NCBI RefSeq assembly: GCF_014207955.1
Contig: NZ_JACHLK010000001.1
Span: 806,001 to 870,000, forward strand
DNA: 64,000 bases
Direction of reading: 5' to 3'
From: Acidovorax soli
GTDB lineage: Bacteria; Pseudomonadota; Gammaproteobacteria; Burkholderiales; Burkholderiaceae_C
Of the stretch, positions 42,948 through 51,578 are shown in pieces (position 1 is the first letter of the stretch; each line of letters starts with the position of its first letter). Below the pieces are notes generated by a model. That model searched no databases. It had not been told where the DNA came from and saw only the letters and a list, made by a program, of their open reading frames with translations. The position numbers and the translations under genes are program-made.

Positions 42948-43918
42948 GTGCCGGGGCCGCTGCCGCCTTCCACGTGGGCGAACAGGCGCTGCAGGAGCGC
43001 GTGGGCGTGCGCGAGCGCATGGCCGCGGTCGGCCCCGTGGTGCTGCGCGACCACATGCCCGACCAGCACCGTGAACTGTTCGAGAAACTGCCCACCCTGC
43101 TGCTGGGCGCGCTCGATGGCCAGGGCCAGCCCTGGACCACCATGGTGGCTGGCGCGCCCGGTTTCGTGCAGACGCCCGATGAGCGAAGCATGCAGATCTC
43201 CGTGGAGCCCGATGCGTCCGACCCGGTGCTGGCGCAGCTCACGCCAGGGGCTCTGGTGGGCGTGCTGGGCCTGGAGCCGCACACGCGCCGGCGCAACCGC
43301 ATGAACGGGCGGGTGGCCGCATTTGGCGCGCGGGAGGGGCTGGTGGTGGATGTGGTGCAGAGCTTTGGCAACTGCCCCAAGTACATCCAGGCACGCGCGC
43401 CCGGCCTGCGCGCCGAGGTGACGCCGCCCGCGCCGGCCCAGGCCCTGGGTGCGGGGCTTGATGCCGCCGCACTGGCGCTGATCGCGCGCAGCGACACGAT
43501 GTTCATCGCCAGCGCCTCGGCGGCCCACCCGGGCTCCCGCCGCAACGAGGGGGTGGACGTGTCCCACCGCGGCGGCGAACCGGGTTTCGTCCATGCCGAG
43601 CCCACGGCCGAGGGCCTGGTGCTCAGCCTGCCCGACTACCCCGGCAACCTGTTCTTCAACACCCTGGGCAACCTCGCGCTGCACCCGCAGGCCGGGCTGC
43701 TGTGGGTGGACTACGAGGACGGCGGCCTGCTGCATGTGGCGGCCCGCACCGAACTGCTGTGGGACGAGGCCTCGCGCGCGCGCTGGCCTGGCGCGCAGCG
43801 CGTGCTGCGCCTGCATGTGCAGGGAGGGATGTGGCGCGCCAACGCACTGCCCTGGCGCTGGACGGTGGCCGAGCCCGCGCCGCAGTTCAGTGCGATGCGT
43901 GCGCGTGCGCCGGGATGA
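42944..43918 (+). CDS. pyridoxamine 5'-phosphate oxidase-like flavin-binding protein
   Basis: A 324-residue split-barrel protein. It has two related regions, around residues 45-150 ('LPTLLLGALDGQGQPWTTMVAGAPGF', 'RRRNRMNGRVAAF') and around residues 175-310 ('IARSDTMFIASASAAHPGSRRNEGVDVSHRGGEPGFV', 'YPGNLFFNTLGNLALHPQAGLLWVDY'). These match the Putative_PNPOx family. In related genomes such domains are fused to a ferredoxin-reductase part that is absent here. Coupled to the GST, so possibly a redox partner; inference only. Confidence 0.8.
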   Translation: MSAGAAAAFHVGEQALQERVGVRERMAAVGPVVLRDHMPDQHRELFEKLPTLLLGALDGQGQPWTTMVAGAPGFVQTPDERSMQISVEPDASDPVLAQLTPGALVGVLGLEPHTRRRNRMNGRVAAFGAREGLVVDVVQSFGNCPKYIQARAPGLRAEVTPPAPAQALGAGLDAAALALIARSDTMFIASASAAHPGSRRNEGVDVSHRGGEPGFVHAEPTAEGLVLSLPDYPGNLFFNTLGNLALHPQAGLLWVDYEDGGLLHVAARTELLWDEASRARWPGAQRVLRLHVQGGMWRANALPWRWTVAEPAPQFSAMRARAPG

Positions 43919-44750
43919 GCGGCGCAATCGGCTTGCGCGGCGTGGTGGCCGGTGCCGCCACCATGCGCGCGCTGCGCTCGTGCGCGCCGTGGGCCAGTTC
44001 GCTGATGAGCGTGGCCTCGGGCAGGTTGCGCCAGTAGCGCTGCGGCATCTCCTTGCGCATCATGGTGGTCTTCAGGCGCGCAGGGTTGAAGATGTGGCGG
44101 TAGTAGGTGAGCCACAGGGCCTCGCCCGCATCGGGTGGCGGTGCATCGCTGCGCTGCGCCCCGGGGCCGATGTGCAGCGCCGAGCCGTCCCAGCGCACGC
44201 TGGCATCGGGCGTGAGGATGGCCCAGTGCATCTGCGTGAAGCGGCGCACGAAGAAGCCGGCATTGGCCTCGGCGATGAAGTGGTCGGGCTCGAACCAGGC
44301 CACCTGCACGGTCTGGCCGGCACTGTCGGTCACGGGGCGAAAGCGCACGAAGGCGTGCATCTTGTGCATGTCGCGCGCCACGGCACGCACCATGTGGTGG
44401 GCCTGCAGGCGGTCTGCATCGAGCGGGTCGTGGCGCAGCCCGCGCTCGCGCGCCAGCCGCCACAGCAGCCGGTACATGAGCGCAAAGCGCGCCGGGTTGC
44501 GGTGCAGCACCAGGCGCTCGCACAGCTGCACAAAGGCCTCGGGGACCCGCAGCACCGTGGCCGGGTCCGCAGGCGGCGGTACAAATCCTGGGGCGCTTGC
44601 TCCCCCTGCAAACAGATCGTGCGCGGCGGCCTGTGGCGTGAGCCATTCCACCTCCTGCGGCGCAGCGCCGGCCTGCACCAGGGCGCGTGCGGCCTGGCGA
44701 AAGCCGCTCCAGTCGGTGGGGTGGGCGAGCGTGATGGTGTGGCGGGCCAT
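43887..44750 (-). CDS. TIGR03915-type probable DNA-repair protein (DUF4130)
   Basis: A 287-residue protein with 'HHMVRAVARDMHKMHAFVRFRP' and 'VAWFEPDHFIAEANAGFFVRRFTQMHWAILTPDAS' and 'YYRHIFNPARLKTTMMRKEMPQRYWRNLPEA', the core of the TIGR03915/DUF4130 family. These are always linked to a radical SAM protein of the TIGR03916 group, which is its upstream neighbour (10 bp). In many species this domain is fused to, or beside, a uracil-DNA-glycosylase superfamily domain; no such domain is visible in this copy. Activity unknown; DNA repair is a prediction. Confidence 0.87.
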   Translation of the reverse strand: MARHTITLAHPTDWSGFRQAARALVQAGAAPQEVEWLTPQAAAHDLFAGGASAPGFVPPPADPATVLRVPEAFVQLCERLVLHRNPARFALMYRLLWRLARERGLRHDPLDADRLQAHHMVRAVARDMHKMHAFVRFRPVTDSAGQTVQVAWFEPDHFIAEANAGFFVRRFTQMHWAILTPDASVRWDGSALHIGPGAQRSDAPPPDAGEALWLTYYRHIFNPARLKTTMMRKEMPQRYWRNLPEATLISELAHGAHERSARMVAAPATTPRKPIAPLIPAHAHASH

Positions 44751-44760
44751 GGGCGTGTCG

Positions 44761-46038
44761 TCAGTCGAACAGGCCGCGCTGCGCGGGCGGTGGCGCCAGG
44801 CGGGCCGCCAGGTCGGCGGCGTCCAGCGTGCGGCCGGGACGGTAGTCGGCTGCCTCCACAAAGGGCAGCACTTTCTTGATCGGTACGTGCAGCCGCGCCA
44901 GGTCGGCATGGCGCAGGCGGCGCACCCGGCGCGCGGCCAGCAGGCGGTCCACCGTCTGCACGCCGAAGCCGGGCACGCGCAGCAGCAGCTCGCGCGGCGC
45001 GGTGTTCAGGTTCACGGGGAAGCGTTCGCGGTGGGCAATCGCCCAGGCGAGCTTGGGGTCCATGTCCAGCGCCAGCATGCCGCCTTGGTTCGCGGGCACG
45101 ATCTCGCTGTGCGCGAAGCCATAGAAGCGCATCAGCCAGTCGGCCTGGTAGAGCCGGTGCTCGCGCACCGTGGGCGGCGCGACCAGCGGCAGCGCCCGCG
45201 CCGCGTCGGGAATGGGGCTGAAGGCCGAGTAGTACACGCGCCGCAACCGGTGCACGCCGTAGAGCCCGGCGCTGGTGGCCAGGATGGTGCGGTCATCGGT
45301 GGCGTCGGCGCCCACGATCATCTGGGTGCTCTGGCCCCCGGGCGCGAAATGCGGCGCGGCGGCCCGCCGGGTGAGCGTGGTGCCCGGCATGGACACGGGC
45401 CGCGCATGGGCCTGTTCCCTGCGCGCCTGCCGCGCATCCTCGATGTGCACCGCCATGCGCGCCATGGAGCGCGTGATGGCCGCGCCGTCCTTCTGCGGTG
45501 CCAGGGCGGCCAGTCCCTCCTGTGTGGGCAGCTCCACGTTGATGCTCAGCCGGTCGGCATGGCGGCCGGCGCGCTCCATCAGCTCGGGCGAAGCGTCGGG
45601 AATGGTCTTGAGGTGGATGTAGCCGCGGAAGTCGTGCTCTTCGCGCAGCACGCGTGCCACCTCCACCACCTGCTCCATGGTGTAGTCGGGGCTCTGGATG
45701 ATGCCGCTGGAGAGGAACAGCCCCTCGATGCAGTTGCGCCGGTAGAAGTCGAGCGTGAGCTGCACCACCTCCTGCACCGTGAAGCGGGCGCGCGGCACAT
45801 TGCTGCTGACCCGGTTCACGCAGTACAGGCAGTCGTACTGGCAGAAGTTGGTCAGCAGCACCTTGAGCAGCGAGATGCAGCGCCCGTCGGGTGCATAGCT
45901 GTGGCAGATGCCCATGCCTTCGGTCGAGCCCATGCCGCGCCCGCCCACGGAATCGCGCGGCGCCGCGCCGCTCGACGCACAGGAGGCGTCGTACTTGGCG
46001 GCGTCGGCCAGGATGGCGAGTTTGGATTGCAGAATCAC
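44761..46038 (-). CDS. TIGR03916-type radical SAM DNA modification/repair protein
   Basis: A 425-residue protein with the iron-sulfur radical SAM motif C-x3-C-x2-C ('NFCQYDCLYCVNR', about residues 65-77), 'GLFLSSGIIQSPDYTMEQVVEVARVLRE' and a C-terminal helix-hairpin-helix DNA-binding element ('NTAPRELLLRVPGFGVQTVDRLLAARRVRRL'). The N-terminus 'KLAILADAAKYDASCASSG' is strongly conserved in the family, so the start must be the GTG at 46038 or close by; that GTG lies within the LexA box, and a stop codon lies just upstream. The pair is predicted to be SOS-induced. Confidence 0.9.
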   Translation of the reverse strand: MILQSKLAILADAAKYDASCASSGAAPRDSVGGRGMGSTEGMGICHSYAPDGRCISLLKVLLTNFCQYDCLYCVNRVSSNVPRARFTVQEVVQLTLDFYRRNCIEGLFLSSGIIQSPDYTMEQVVEVARVLREEHDFRGYIHLKTIPDASPELMERAGRHADRLSINVELPTQEGLAALAPQKDGAAITRSMARMAVHIEDARQARREQAHARPVSMPGTTLTRRAAAPHFAPGGQSTQMIVGADATDDRTILATSAGLYGVHRLRRVYYSAFSPIPDAARALPLVAPPTVREHRLYQADWLMRFYGFAHSEIVPANQGGMLALDMDPKLAWAIAHRERFPVNLNTAPRELLLRVPGFGVQTVDRLLAARRVRRLRHADLARLHVPIKKVLPFVEAADYRPGRTLDAADLAARLAPPPAQRGLFD

Positions 46039-46055
46039 TGTATAAATTTACAGTG
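46036..46055 (-). promoter_or_regulatory. LexA (SOS) box before the radical SAM gene
   Basis: CACTGTATAAATTTACAGTG has the full CTGT-N8-ACAG core with an AT-rich spacer and fits the gammaproteobacterial/betaproteobacterial SOS consensus; the wider arms extend to AATCACTGTA and TACAGTGATT. It overlaps the first codon of the radical SAM gene, so LexA would block the start region. Confidence 0.88.
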
Positions 46056-46104
46056 ATTTGGAGGTTTTGGCCAGTGCGGGGTTATTGGGGTGCGTGGGCC
46101 GGTG

Positions 46105-47049
46105 TCAGAACTGCACGTCCACCTTGACGGTGTCGCTGTAGGCGCCCGCGGGCGGGTTGGGCTGGTCGGGGTAGACCGTGGCCGTGTAGGGAATCGTCTG
46201 CAGGGTCAGGCCGTCGGCCGCCGGCAGCCCGGAGACGCGCGCCGTGCCCACGCTGCCCCACACGCTGGCATCGCCCTTGAAGATGTTGTACTGCAGCCGG
46301 TTGGCGCCGCTGGCCATCTGCCGGCGCGTGCCGTTGATGTAGCCCCCGGGGTCGAGCCCGACGGTGTAGGTCATGCCTTTGGTGCAATTGAGCGAAATGC
46401 TCTGCGACACCGTGGGAAAGGCACTGGGCAGCGGGGCCGAGCCGAAGTTGATGTCGGGCGCGGTGATGGTGCAGTCGTTGATCACGACGAGCTGGACGAT
46501 GAGCGTGCGGTCCACGTCGCCCGAGCGGTTGTTGCCCACGCAGGTGTTGCCCACCGCTGCGCCCTCGCAGATGTTGGCGTAGTTCCAGTTCACGGTGATG
46601 CTGTCGGTGTAGGTGCCTGCCGGCACGTTGGCGCCCACCTGGGTCGTGATGCGCATGCTGATGGTGGCGTTGTTGTTGCTCAGCAGCGCGACCGCGTTGG
46701 TTCCGTTGAGGTCGATCAACAGCACGCCCTGCGTGTAGCTGCCACCTCCCAGCTGCGAGAGCGTGTAGGGGATGGTGAGGGCTGTGTTGGTGGTGTTCTT
46801 GAGCGTGAGGCCCGTGGTGGCCGTGGTGATCTTGGCCTTGAGGGTGGGCGTTCCCAGCAGGGAGACGACCGCAGTGCCGCAGCCGAGCTTGAAATCGGCC
46901 GTGGTCATGATGGGCGTGCCGCTCTGCACCCGCTGCGACGGGTAGCTGCCCAGCGCGCCACCGGTCTCGGTGTTGGTGCAGACTGCGGCAGCAGGCATCG
47001 CGCAGGTGGCCAGCAGCAGCGCGCCAAGGGAGAAGAAGGCTCTTGTCAT
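46105..47049 (-). CDS. SCPU-domain tip adhesin, CsuE-like
   Basis: A 314-residue exported protein (signal peptide ending 'MPAAAV') with two spore-coat-U (SCPU) domains: residues about 22-170 (starts 'CTNTETGGALGSYPS') and about 185-314 ('VINDCTITAPDINFGSAPLPSAF'). The C-terminal ending 'GAYSDTVKVDVQF' gives the donor strand-accepting last strand. In Csu pili the two-domain subunit is the tip adhesin and is encoded last, as here. It overlaps the usher gene by ATGA. Role at the tip is inferred from the Csu system. Confidence 0.88.
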   Translation of the reverse strand: MTRAFFSLGALLLATCAMPAAAVCTNTETGGALGSYPSQRVQSGTPIMTTADFKLGCGTAVVSLLGTPTLKAKITTATTGLTLKNTTNTALTIPYTLSQLGGGSYTQGVLLIDLNGTNAVALLSNNNATISMRITTQVGANVPAGTYTDSITVNWNYANICEGAAVGNTCVGNNRSGDVDRTLIVQLVVINDCTITAPDINFGSAPLPSAFPTVSQSISLNCTKGMTYTVGLDPGGYINGTRRQMASGANRLQYNIFKGDASVWGSVGTARVSGLPAADGLTLQTIPYTATVYPDQPNPPAGAYSDTVKVDVQF

Positions 47050-49418
47050 TTCGCTGCGGCTCCTGTGGAGGCACCTGCCGGGACGGGCTGGCACCGGACA
47101 ATCAGGTCACGGACCGATGCGTAGGCCGCTTCGGAAAACTCGGCCTGGCAGGCGTCGCCTTCGGGCGTGCGCACCTGCAGCAGGTTGTGTGGCCGCAGCA
47201 CGGTGAGGTAGACCACGCCGTCCCAGCCCACCACGGTCTGCATGTTTCCGGGGGTGTGGAGCACCGTGCTGCCGGCCTTCATGGGCGTGCCCTGGGCATC
47301 GACCAGCGTGATGGTGGCGGTGCGCAGCTTGAGCACGGGCAGCTCGACCAGCATGCCGGCGTTGCGCGAGACGGAGATGCGCCGCTCCAGCGCCGGGATG
47401 TCCACGTCGGCCGGCAGCGTGAGCGGGTCCACCGCATAGCGGCCGGGGTAGTAGGCGGGCACGCTGGGCACCAGCAGGTAGCCCTGGGCATTGGTGTAGC
47501 CAGCCAACTGGTTCTCGTACAGGATGGGCACGCCGGGCATGCCCTGGGTGGAGACGAGCGCAAAGCCATCGTACACACGGTTGGCGGCGAACGGGTGGCC
47601 GTCGATGCTGCCCAGCGAGCCCGACAGCGTGCCCCATTGCAGGGTCTGCCCCGGGCTGGCGCTGATGCCGCCTTCCACGCTCAGCGTGCTGTTGCGGTAC
47701 TGCAGCGAGGCCTGGCTGTAGCGCTGGGGACCGCCCGACAGCGTCTGGGCGACGTTCCAGCCGTAGCCGCCTTCGGTCGGCATGGTGCGCTGGTAGCTGG
47801 CATAGGTCTGGGGGGCGTCGCGGTTCTTCGACGCGGCCAGCTGGGCCGTGGAGCGGTCGCCCAGGAAGTAGGTGAGCTGCAGCCGCAGCTGGTTCTCGCG
47901 GGTCTCCAGGGTGCGCCCGGCCGTGACCGAGAGAAAGGTGTTGCGGGCCACCGGCAGGTTGTAGCTGGCAAAGGCCAGCCGGGTGCGTTCGCTGCGGGCG
48001 TTGAGCAGGTCCAGCCAGCCCCCGGTGACCGAGCCCGTTCCCAGGTTCCAGCTGGCGCTCAACTGGCGCGAGCGCCGGGACAGCTGGTAGCCGTCGTCGG
48101 CGTAGGTGCTGGCGTCGCCAAAGCGTGCGTCGCGGCCGGTCTGCTGGAACGAGAAGCCGGCGCGTGGCGTGCTGTACTGCCAGCCGGCGGAGTACTGCCA
48201 GCCGCTGCCGGAGCGTGCCGTGTGGCCGCGCGTCAGCGAGGCATTGGCGATGCCCAGCATGCCCAGGCCGGCCATGCCGCCGATGCCCACCACGCCCAGG
48301 CCCTTGCCCAGCTGCCCCTGGGCTTCGATGGTGATGCGGTCCGACAGGCCCTGGCGGTACACCCCCGTGGCGATCGGCCGGCCATAGGCAAAGCTGCGCA
48401 GGCCATAGGCCCGGCGCAAAGCGCCCAGCGAGAGGGAGTAGTCGGTCCAGCCCGGGCGCAGCAGCTCCCGGTTCACATAGAACGGAATGGTGGTCTGCAC
48501 CTGCCGCCCGAGGGCGTCCGTGGTCACCACCGAGGCCGTGCCGGCACCGCTCACCACGGGCAACTCGCCCAGCGTGAACGGCCCCGCCGCCACCCGGTGG
48601 CTGGCGGCCCGGAAGCCGTTGACGAACAGGTCCACCGCCGATGGCAGGGCCGCCTGGCCCGCGAACTCGGGCAGCGGGTAGGTGATGAGGTCGGGGCGCA
48701 CGCCGAAGTTGCGTGCCCATTGCACGCCGGCCATGCGCACGGACGTGGTCCAGGGCAGGGAGTTGGTCACGAGGTCGCCGTAAGTGGTTTCCGTGGCGTT
48801 GGCGGTGTCCGTGCTCGTCCAGCGCGTGTCGTGGCGTATGTAGCCGCGGTTGCCGCCCGTGGACTGCAGGCGCACGATGCCGGTGTTGGAGATCACGCCG
48901 TCCGGCCGGAAGTAGCGCTGCTCGGACCACAGCGAGGTGAGCGACTGCCGGCGCGAGTGGCTGGTGTACAGGTCGTAGTTGAGCAGCACACCGCTGCCTG
49001 CGGCGGCGGTGGGTGTCTCCTCGGGCGTCTCGTCGGCCAGGCGCTGCATGGGCAGCCACTGCGCGGGCACGGACAGGCGCAGCCGCTGGCCCAGGGCGTC
49101 GTAGTCGGCCGTGACGCCGGGCAGCGTGTCCACCGCGACCCGTGTGCCGGCGCTCTGGCCGTTCTGCACATGCATCTGGCGCAGGGTCTGCGCGTCGATC
49201 TCGAAATGGGGGCCGTTCTGCAGCACCTCCACCAGGGTGCCGAAGGCCTGGCCGTTGACCTCGACATCGAGGTAGAGCACCGTGGGTTCCGCGGCCGCCT
49301 CGGGCGCCGAAGGCAGCGCTGGATAGGTGCCTGCGGACAGCTGGGCAGGGAGGAAGGCGGCGAGCACCAGGGCTCGGCCAGCGCGGGTCCAGAGGCCAGG
49401 GCGGTCATCGCGGTGCAC
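47046..49418 (-). CDS. outer-membrane pilus usher, CsuD-like
   Basis: A 790-residue usher that threads pilus subunits across the outer membrane. The GTG at 49418 is the only upstream codon that gives a signal peptide ('RAGRALVLAAFLPAQLSAG'); it overlaps the chaperone stop by 14 bp. The mature protein has an N-terminal domain ('LYLDVEVNGQAFGTLVEVLQNG'), a beta-barrel with 'LPAAVDLFVNGFRAASHRV'-like usher motifs ('AVDLFVNGFRAA'), and two C-terminal Ig-like domains. No RBS is strong, consistent with coupling to the chaperone. Confidence 0.9.
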   Translation of the reverse strand: MHRDDRPGLWTRAGRALVLAAFLPAQLSAGTYPALPSAPEAAAEPTVLYLDVEVNGQAFGTLVEVLQNGPHFEIDAQTLRQMHVQNGQSAGTRVAVDTLPGVTADYDALGQRLRLSVPAQWLPMQRLADETPEETPTAAAGSGVLLNYDLYTSHSRRQSLTSLWSEQRYFRPDGVISNTGIVRLQSTGGNRGYIRHDTRWTSTDTANATETTYGDLVTNSLPWTTSVRMAGVQWARNFGVRPDLITYPLPEFAGQAALPSAVDLFVNGFRAASHRVAAGPFTLGELPVVSGAGTASVVTTDALGRQVQTTIPFYVNRELLRPGWTDYSLSLGALRRAYGLRSFAYGRPIATGVYRQGLSDRITIEAQGQLGKGLGVVGIGGMAGLGMLGIANASLTRGHTARSGSGWQYSAGWQYSTPRAGFSFQQTGRDARFGDASTYADDGYQLSRRSRQLSASWNLGTGSVTGGWLDLLNARSERTRLAFASYNLPVARNTFLSVTAGRTLETRENQLRLQLTYFLGDRSTAQLAASKNRDAPQTYASYQRTMPTEGGYGWNVAQTLSGGPQRYSQASLQYRNSTLSVEGGISASPGQTLQWGTLSGSLGSIDGHPFAANRVYDGFALVSTQGMPGVPILYENQLAGYTNAQGYLLVPSVPAYYPGRYAVDPLTLPADVDIPALERRISVSRNAGMLVELPVLKLRTATITLVDAQGTPMKAGSTVLHTPGNMQTVVGWDGVVYLTVLRPHNLLQVRTPEGDACQAEFSEAAYASVRDLIVRCQPVPAGASTGAAAK

Positions 49419-50229
49419 GGGGAACCAGGGTCTCCACCCCGTTGATCGTGGCCTTGAGCTCGGGATTGGCCGGCGGCGTAGCCTCCAGCTCCCATTGCAT
49501 CTGGCTGCCCGGCAGCACATAGCCCATGAGCCCCTCGTTGATGGGGACGGTGCCCCGGCTGCCGGCGTTCCATTGCACGGAGGTCAGGCGCGCATGGCCT
49601 GCGCCCTGGTTGCGCACCACGAGCAGGTGGCGCGGGCCCTGCTTCGTGGCATGCCAGGTGAGGGAGGGCGGCAAGGGCTTGCCCTTGCCGTTGCCGAACA
49701 AGGGCTTGGTCGGGCGAAACGGCTGGGCCCCTTCGCCGTAGACGAACAGCGGAATCGCGTAGCGCACATTCAGGCGGATGCCCATGCCGGCTTCGGATCC
49801 TGGCTGCTTTTGCGCCAGGTCTTCCGGGGCCGGCAGTTCATCGATCACCACCCGGTAGGCCTCCTCCAGCCCAGGGGGCGGGCGCCGGGTGGCGATCAGG
49901 CGCACCATCTGCCGCTTGCCGGCAGGCACCACGCTGATGGGCGGGCTGGCGACCACATCCTTTTGCGTGGAGAACACGTCTTCGCCTTCGGTCTGGGTCC
50001 AGTCCAGCACACGCACCTGCAGCGAAGCAGAGGCCGTGCCGCGGTTCTCCAGCCAGACGGCGACGGCCGGCTGTTCTTCGGTGATCACGGGATCGACCGG
50101 CCAGATCATCAGCGGGGTCGCCGCCTGGGCCCAGCCGGCGCAGGCGGCGAGCGCGCAGGCCATGCGGCGCGTGGTGCGCAGCCAGGCGGCTGCCGCGGGG
50201 TGGGATGCAAGGGCGTGCGCGCTCACCAT
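49405..50229 (-). CDS. pilus periplasmic chaperone, CsuC-like
   Basis: A 274-residue PapD-like chaperone with a signal peptide ending 'AGWAQA' and mature start 'TPLMIWPVDPVITEEQPAVAVWLENRG'. The conserved motif 'VPAGKRQMVRLIATRRPPPGLEEAYRVVIDELP' includes the subunit-clamping Arg-Lys region. Its start at 50229 lies 7 bp within the end of the upstream pilin gene, and its end overlaps the usher, so the three are tightly coupled. It caps SCPU subunits in the periplasm before the usher step. Confidence 0.9.
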   Translation of the reverse strand: MVSAHALASHPAAAAWLRTTRRMACALAACAGWAQAATPLMIWPVDPVITEEQPAVAVWLENRGTASASLQVRVLDWTQTEGEDVFSTQKDVVASPPISVVPAGKRQMVRLIATRRPPPGLEEAYRVVIDELPAPEDLAQKQPGSEAGMGIRLNVRYAIPLFVYGEGAQPFRPTKPLFGNGKGKPLPPSLTWHATKQGPRHLLVVRNQGAGHARLTSVQWNAGSRGTVPINEGLMGYVLPGSQMQWELEATPPANPELKATINGVETLVPRAPR

Positions 50230-50816
50230 GTCACGGTCACCTGCACCGTGTCCACATAGGTCCCGGCCATGGCGGAGGAGCCGGGCAGCACCAGGTTGCC
50301 CCGGATGGGCAGGGCCGTCGCCGTCGTCCCCATGGTGATGCCGACCGGCACATTGGGCGTGAGGGCGGTCACCGTGCCGGTCACCAGCGACAGCGTGTAG
50401 GGAATGAACTGGCCGGCTCCATTGGACAGGCGGCGCTGCGCGCCCTGCAGGTTCAGGCCGCCGTTCACGCTGACCTGGGCCGCCGTGCCGGCCGTGCACA
50501 CCAGCTTGGCCTGCATGCCCAGGTCATTGCTGGCCATGGCGCTCACCGCACCGGTGCTGACGGCGGAGTGCGTGCCGAAATTGACGGAGCCGAAGGGCAC
50601 GCCAGTGACCTGCGACGAGTTGCCGGACACGATGCAGCCCGTGACGATGGAGGCATTCACCGCAAAGGAGGGGCTGGTGGGCACCGTGGCGGCCATGGCT
50701 GCCACGGACAGGGCCAGCGACGCGCACAGCAGCGGCAGTGCGACGGCCAGCTGTGGACTGTTTCGGCGTTTGGCGTGCAAGCCCCTGCCTGCACGTGCAT
50801 GCATTTCCTGAACCAT
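50223..50816 (-). CDS. SCPU-domain pilin, CsuA/B-like
   Basis: A 197-residue exported subunit with one SCPU domain: signal peptide with cleavage after 'LSVAAMA', then 'NASIVTGCIVSGNSSQVTGVPFGSVNFGTHSAVS', a disulfide-forming pair of Cys (CIVSG and LVCTAG), and terminal strand 'AGTYVDTVQVTVTW'. GAGGGAG lies 8 bases before the chosen ATG at 50816. It lies 120 bp behind the other pilin; a GAGCG-CTTGCA-CGCTC hairpin (50854-50869) lies in the gap. Confidence 0.88.
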   Translation of the reverse strand: MVQEMHARAGRGLHAKRRNSPQLAVALPLLCASLALSVAAMAATVPTSPSFAVNASIVTGCIVSGNSSQVTGVPFGSVNFGTHSAVSTGAVSAMASNDLGMQAKLVCTAGTAAQVSVNGGLNLQGAQRRLSNGAGQFIPYTLSLVTGTVTALTPNVPVGITMGTTATALPIRGNLVLPGSSAMAGTYVDTVQVTVTW

Positions 50817-50936
50817 CGATGATGCTCCCTCGGCCGCCGCCACGGCCTGGTGTGAGCGCTTGCACGCTCCTCTCCCACCCCTTCCCTGCTGCCTCTGCCC
50901 CCTGGTGTGTGCGGCCGGTGGTCCGGCGCCCGGGGA

Positions 50937-51578
50937 TCAGTAGGTCAGTGTGATCTGCAGCGTATCCGTGTACATGCCCGCCGGCAGGGCCGAGGGGTCC
51001 TGCTTGTTGATCTGGCCATAGATCGGCAGCGCAAAGGCCACGCCATTGGCCGGCACCGTGATGCCGGTGACGGCCGATCCGGTCGGGTAGGCCAGGGTGT
51101 GGCCCGCGTCGCGGTACACCTCGTACGGAATATAGGCCGCGGTGTTGCCGTTGCGCATGGCGCGGCTGCCGACGCCGATGGAGCCCCCCTGGCCGGGAAA
51201 AGAGCCTGCGCCCACCTGGATGCTGATGCCCAGCACATCGGGAGAGCAGACGATCTGCGTGGGGCCGGAGACGCCCTCACCCCCGGATGCCGTTGCCGTG
51301 ACGGTGCCTGTGAAGGTGCTGGGCTTGGTGCCGAAGTCCAGCATACCGAAGTTCACGCCCGAGGCATTGCCCGAGCTGCCGGCGATCACACAGCCCGCCG
51401 TGAGCTGGATCTGCGACTGCAGCGTGCCGGTCAGTGTGCCGGCCTGCGTGGGCCAGGCCAGCAGGCCGGCCGCCAGGACCAGTGCTGCTGCGTACTGCTT
51501 CCGATGGGGCGCTGGCCCCCCGGTCAGGGGGCGGCACAGGCCTTCCAGCGCCTCTCGTTTTCGCTCGGGTGCTCGCAT
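50937..51578 (-). CDS. SCPU-domain pilin, CsuA/B-like (operon-leading)
   Basis: A 213-residue pilin with one SCPU domain. GAGGAGG sits 5-6 bases before the ATG at 51578, the strongest RBS of the operon. The signal region is long (basic 'RAPERKREALEG' then 'AAALVLAAGLLAWPTQAG'); the mature part has 'TAGCVIAGSSGNASGVNFGMLDFG' and ends 'AGMYTDTLQITLTY'. As the first, best-translated gene it is probably the major rod subunit. Confidence 0.88.
   Translation of the reverse strand: MRAPERKREALEGLCRPLTGGPAPHRKQYAAALVLAAGLLAWPTQAGTLTGTLQSQIQLTAGCVIAGSSGNASGVNFGMLDFGTKPSTFTGTVTATASGGEGVSGPTQIVCSPDVLGISIQVGAGSFPGQGGSIGVGSRAMRNGNTAAYIPYEVYRDAGHTLAYPTGSAVTGITVPANGVAFALPIYGQINKQDPSALPAGMYTDTLQITLTY

Noticed and set aside
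47043..49445. Open frame of 800 codons on the + strand
   Set aside because: Antisense of the usher; low-complexity Gly/Arg/His-rich translation.
50854..50869. GAGCG-CTTGCA-CGCTC as a strong terminator between pilin genes
   Set aside because: Short stem and no T-run; listed only as a possible tuning hairpin.
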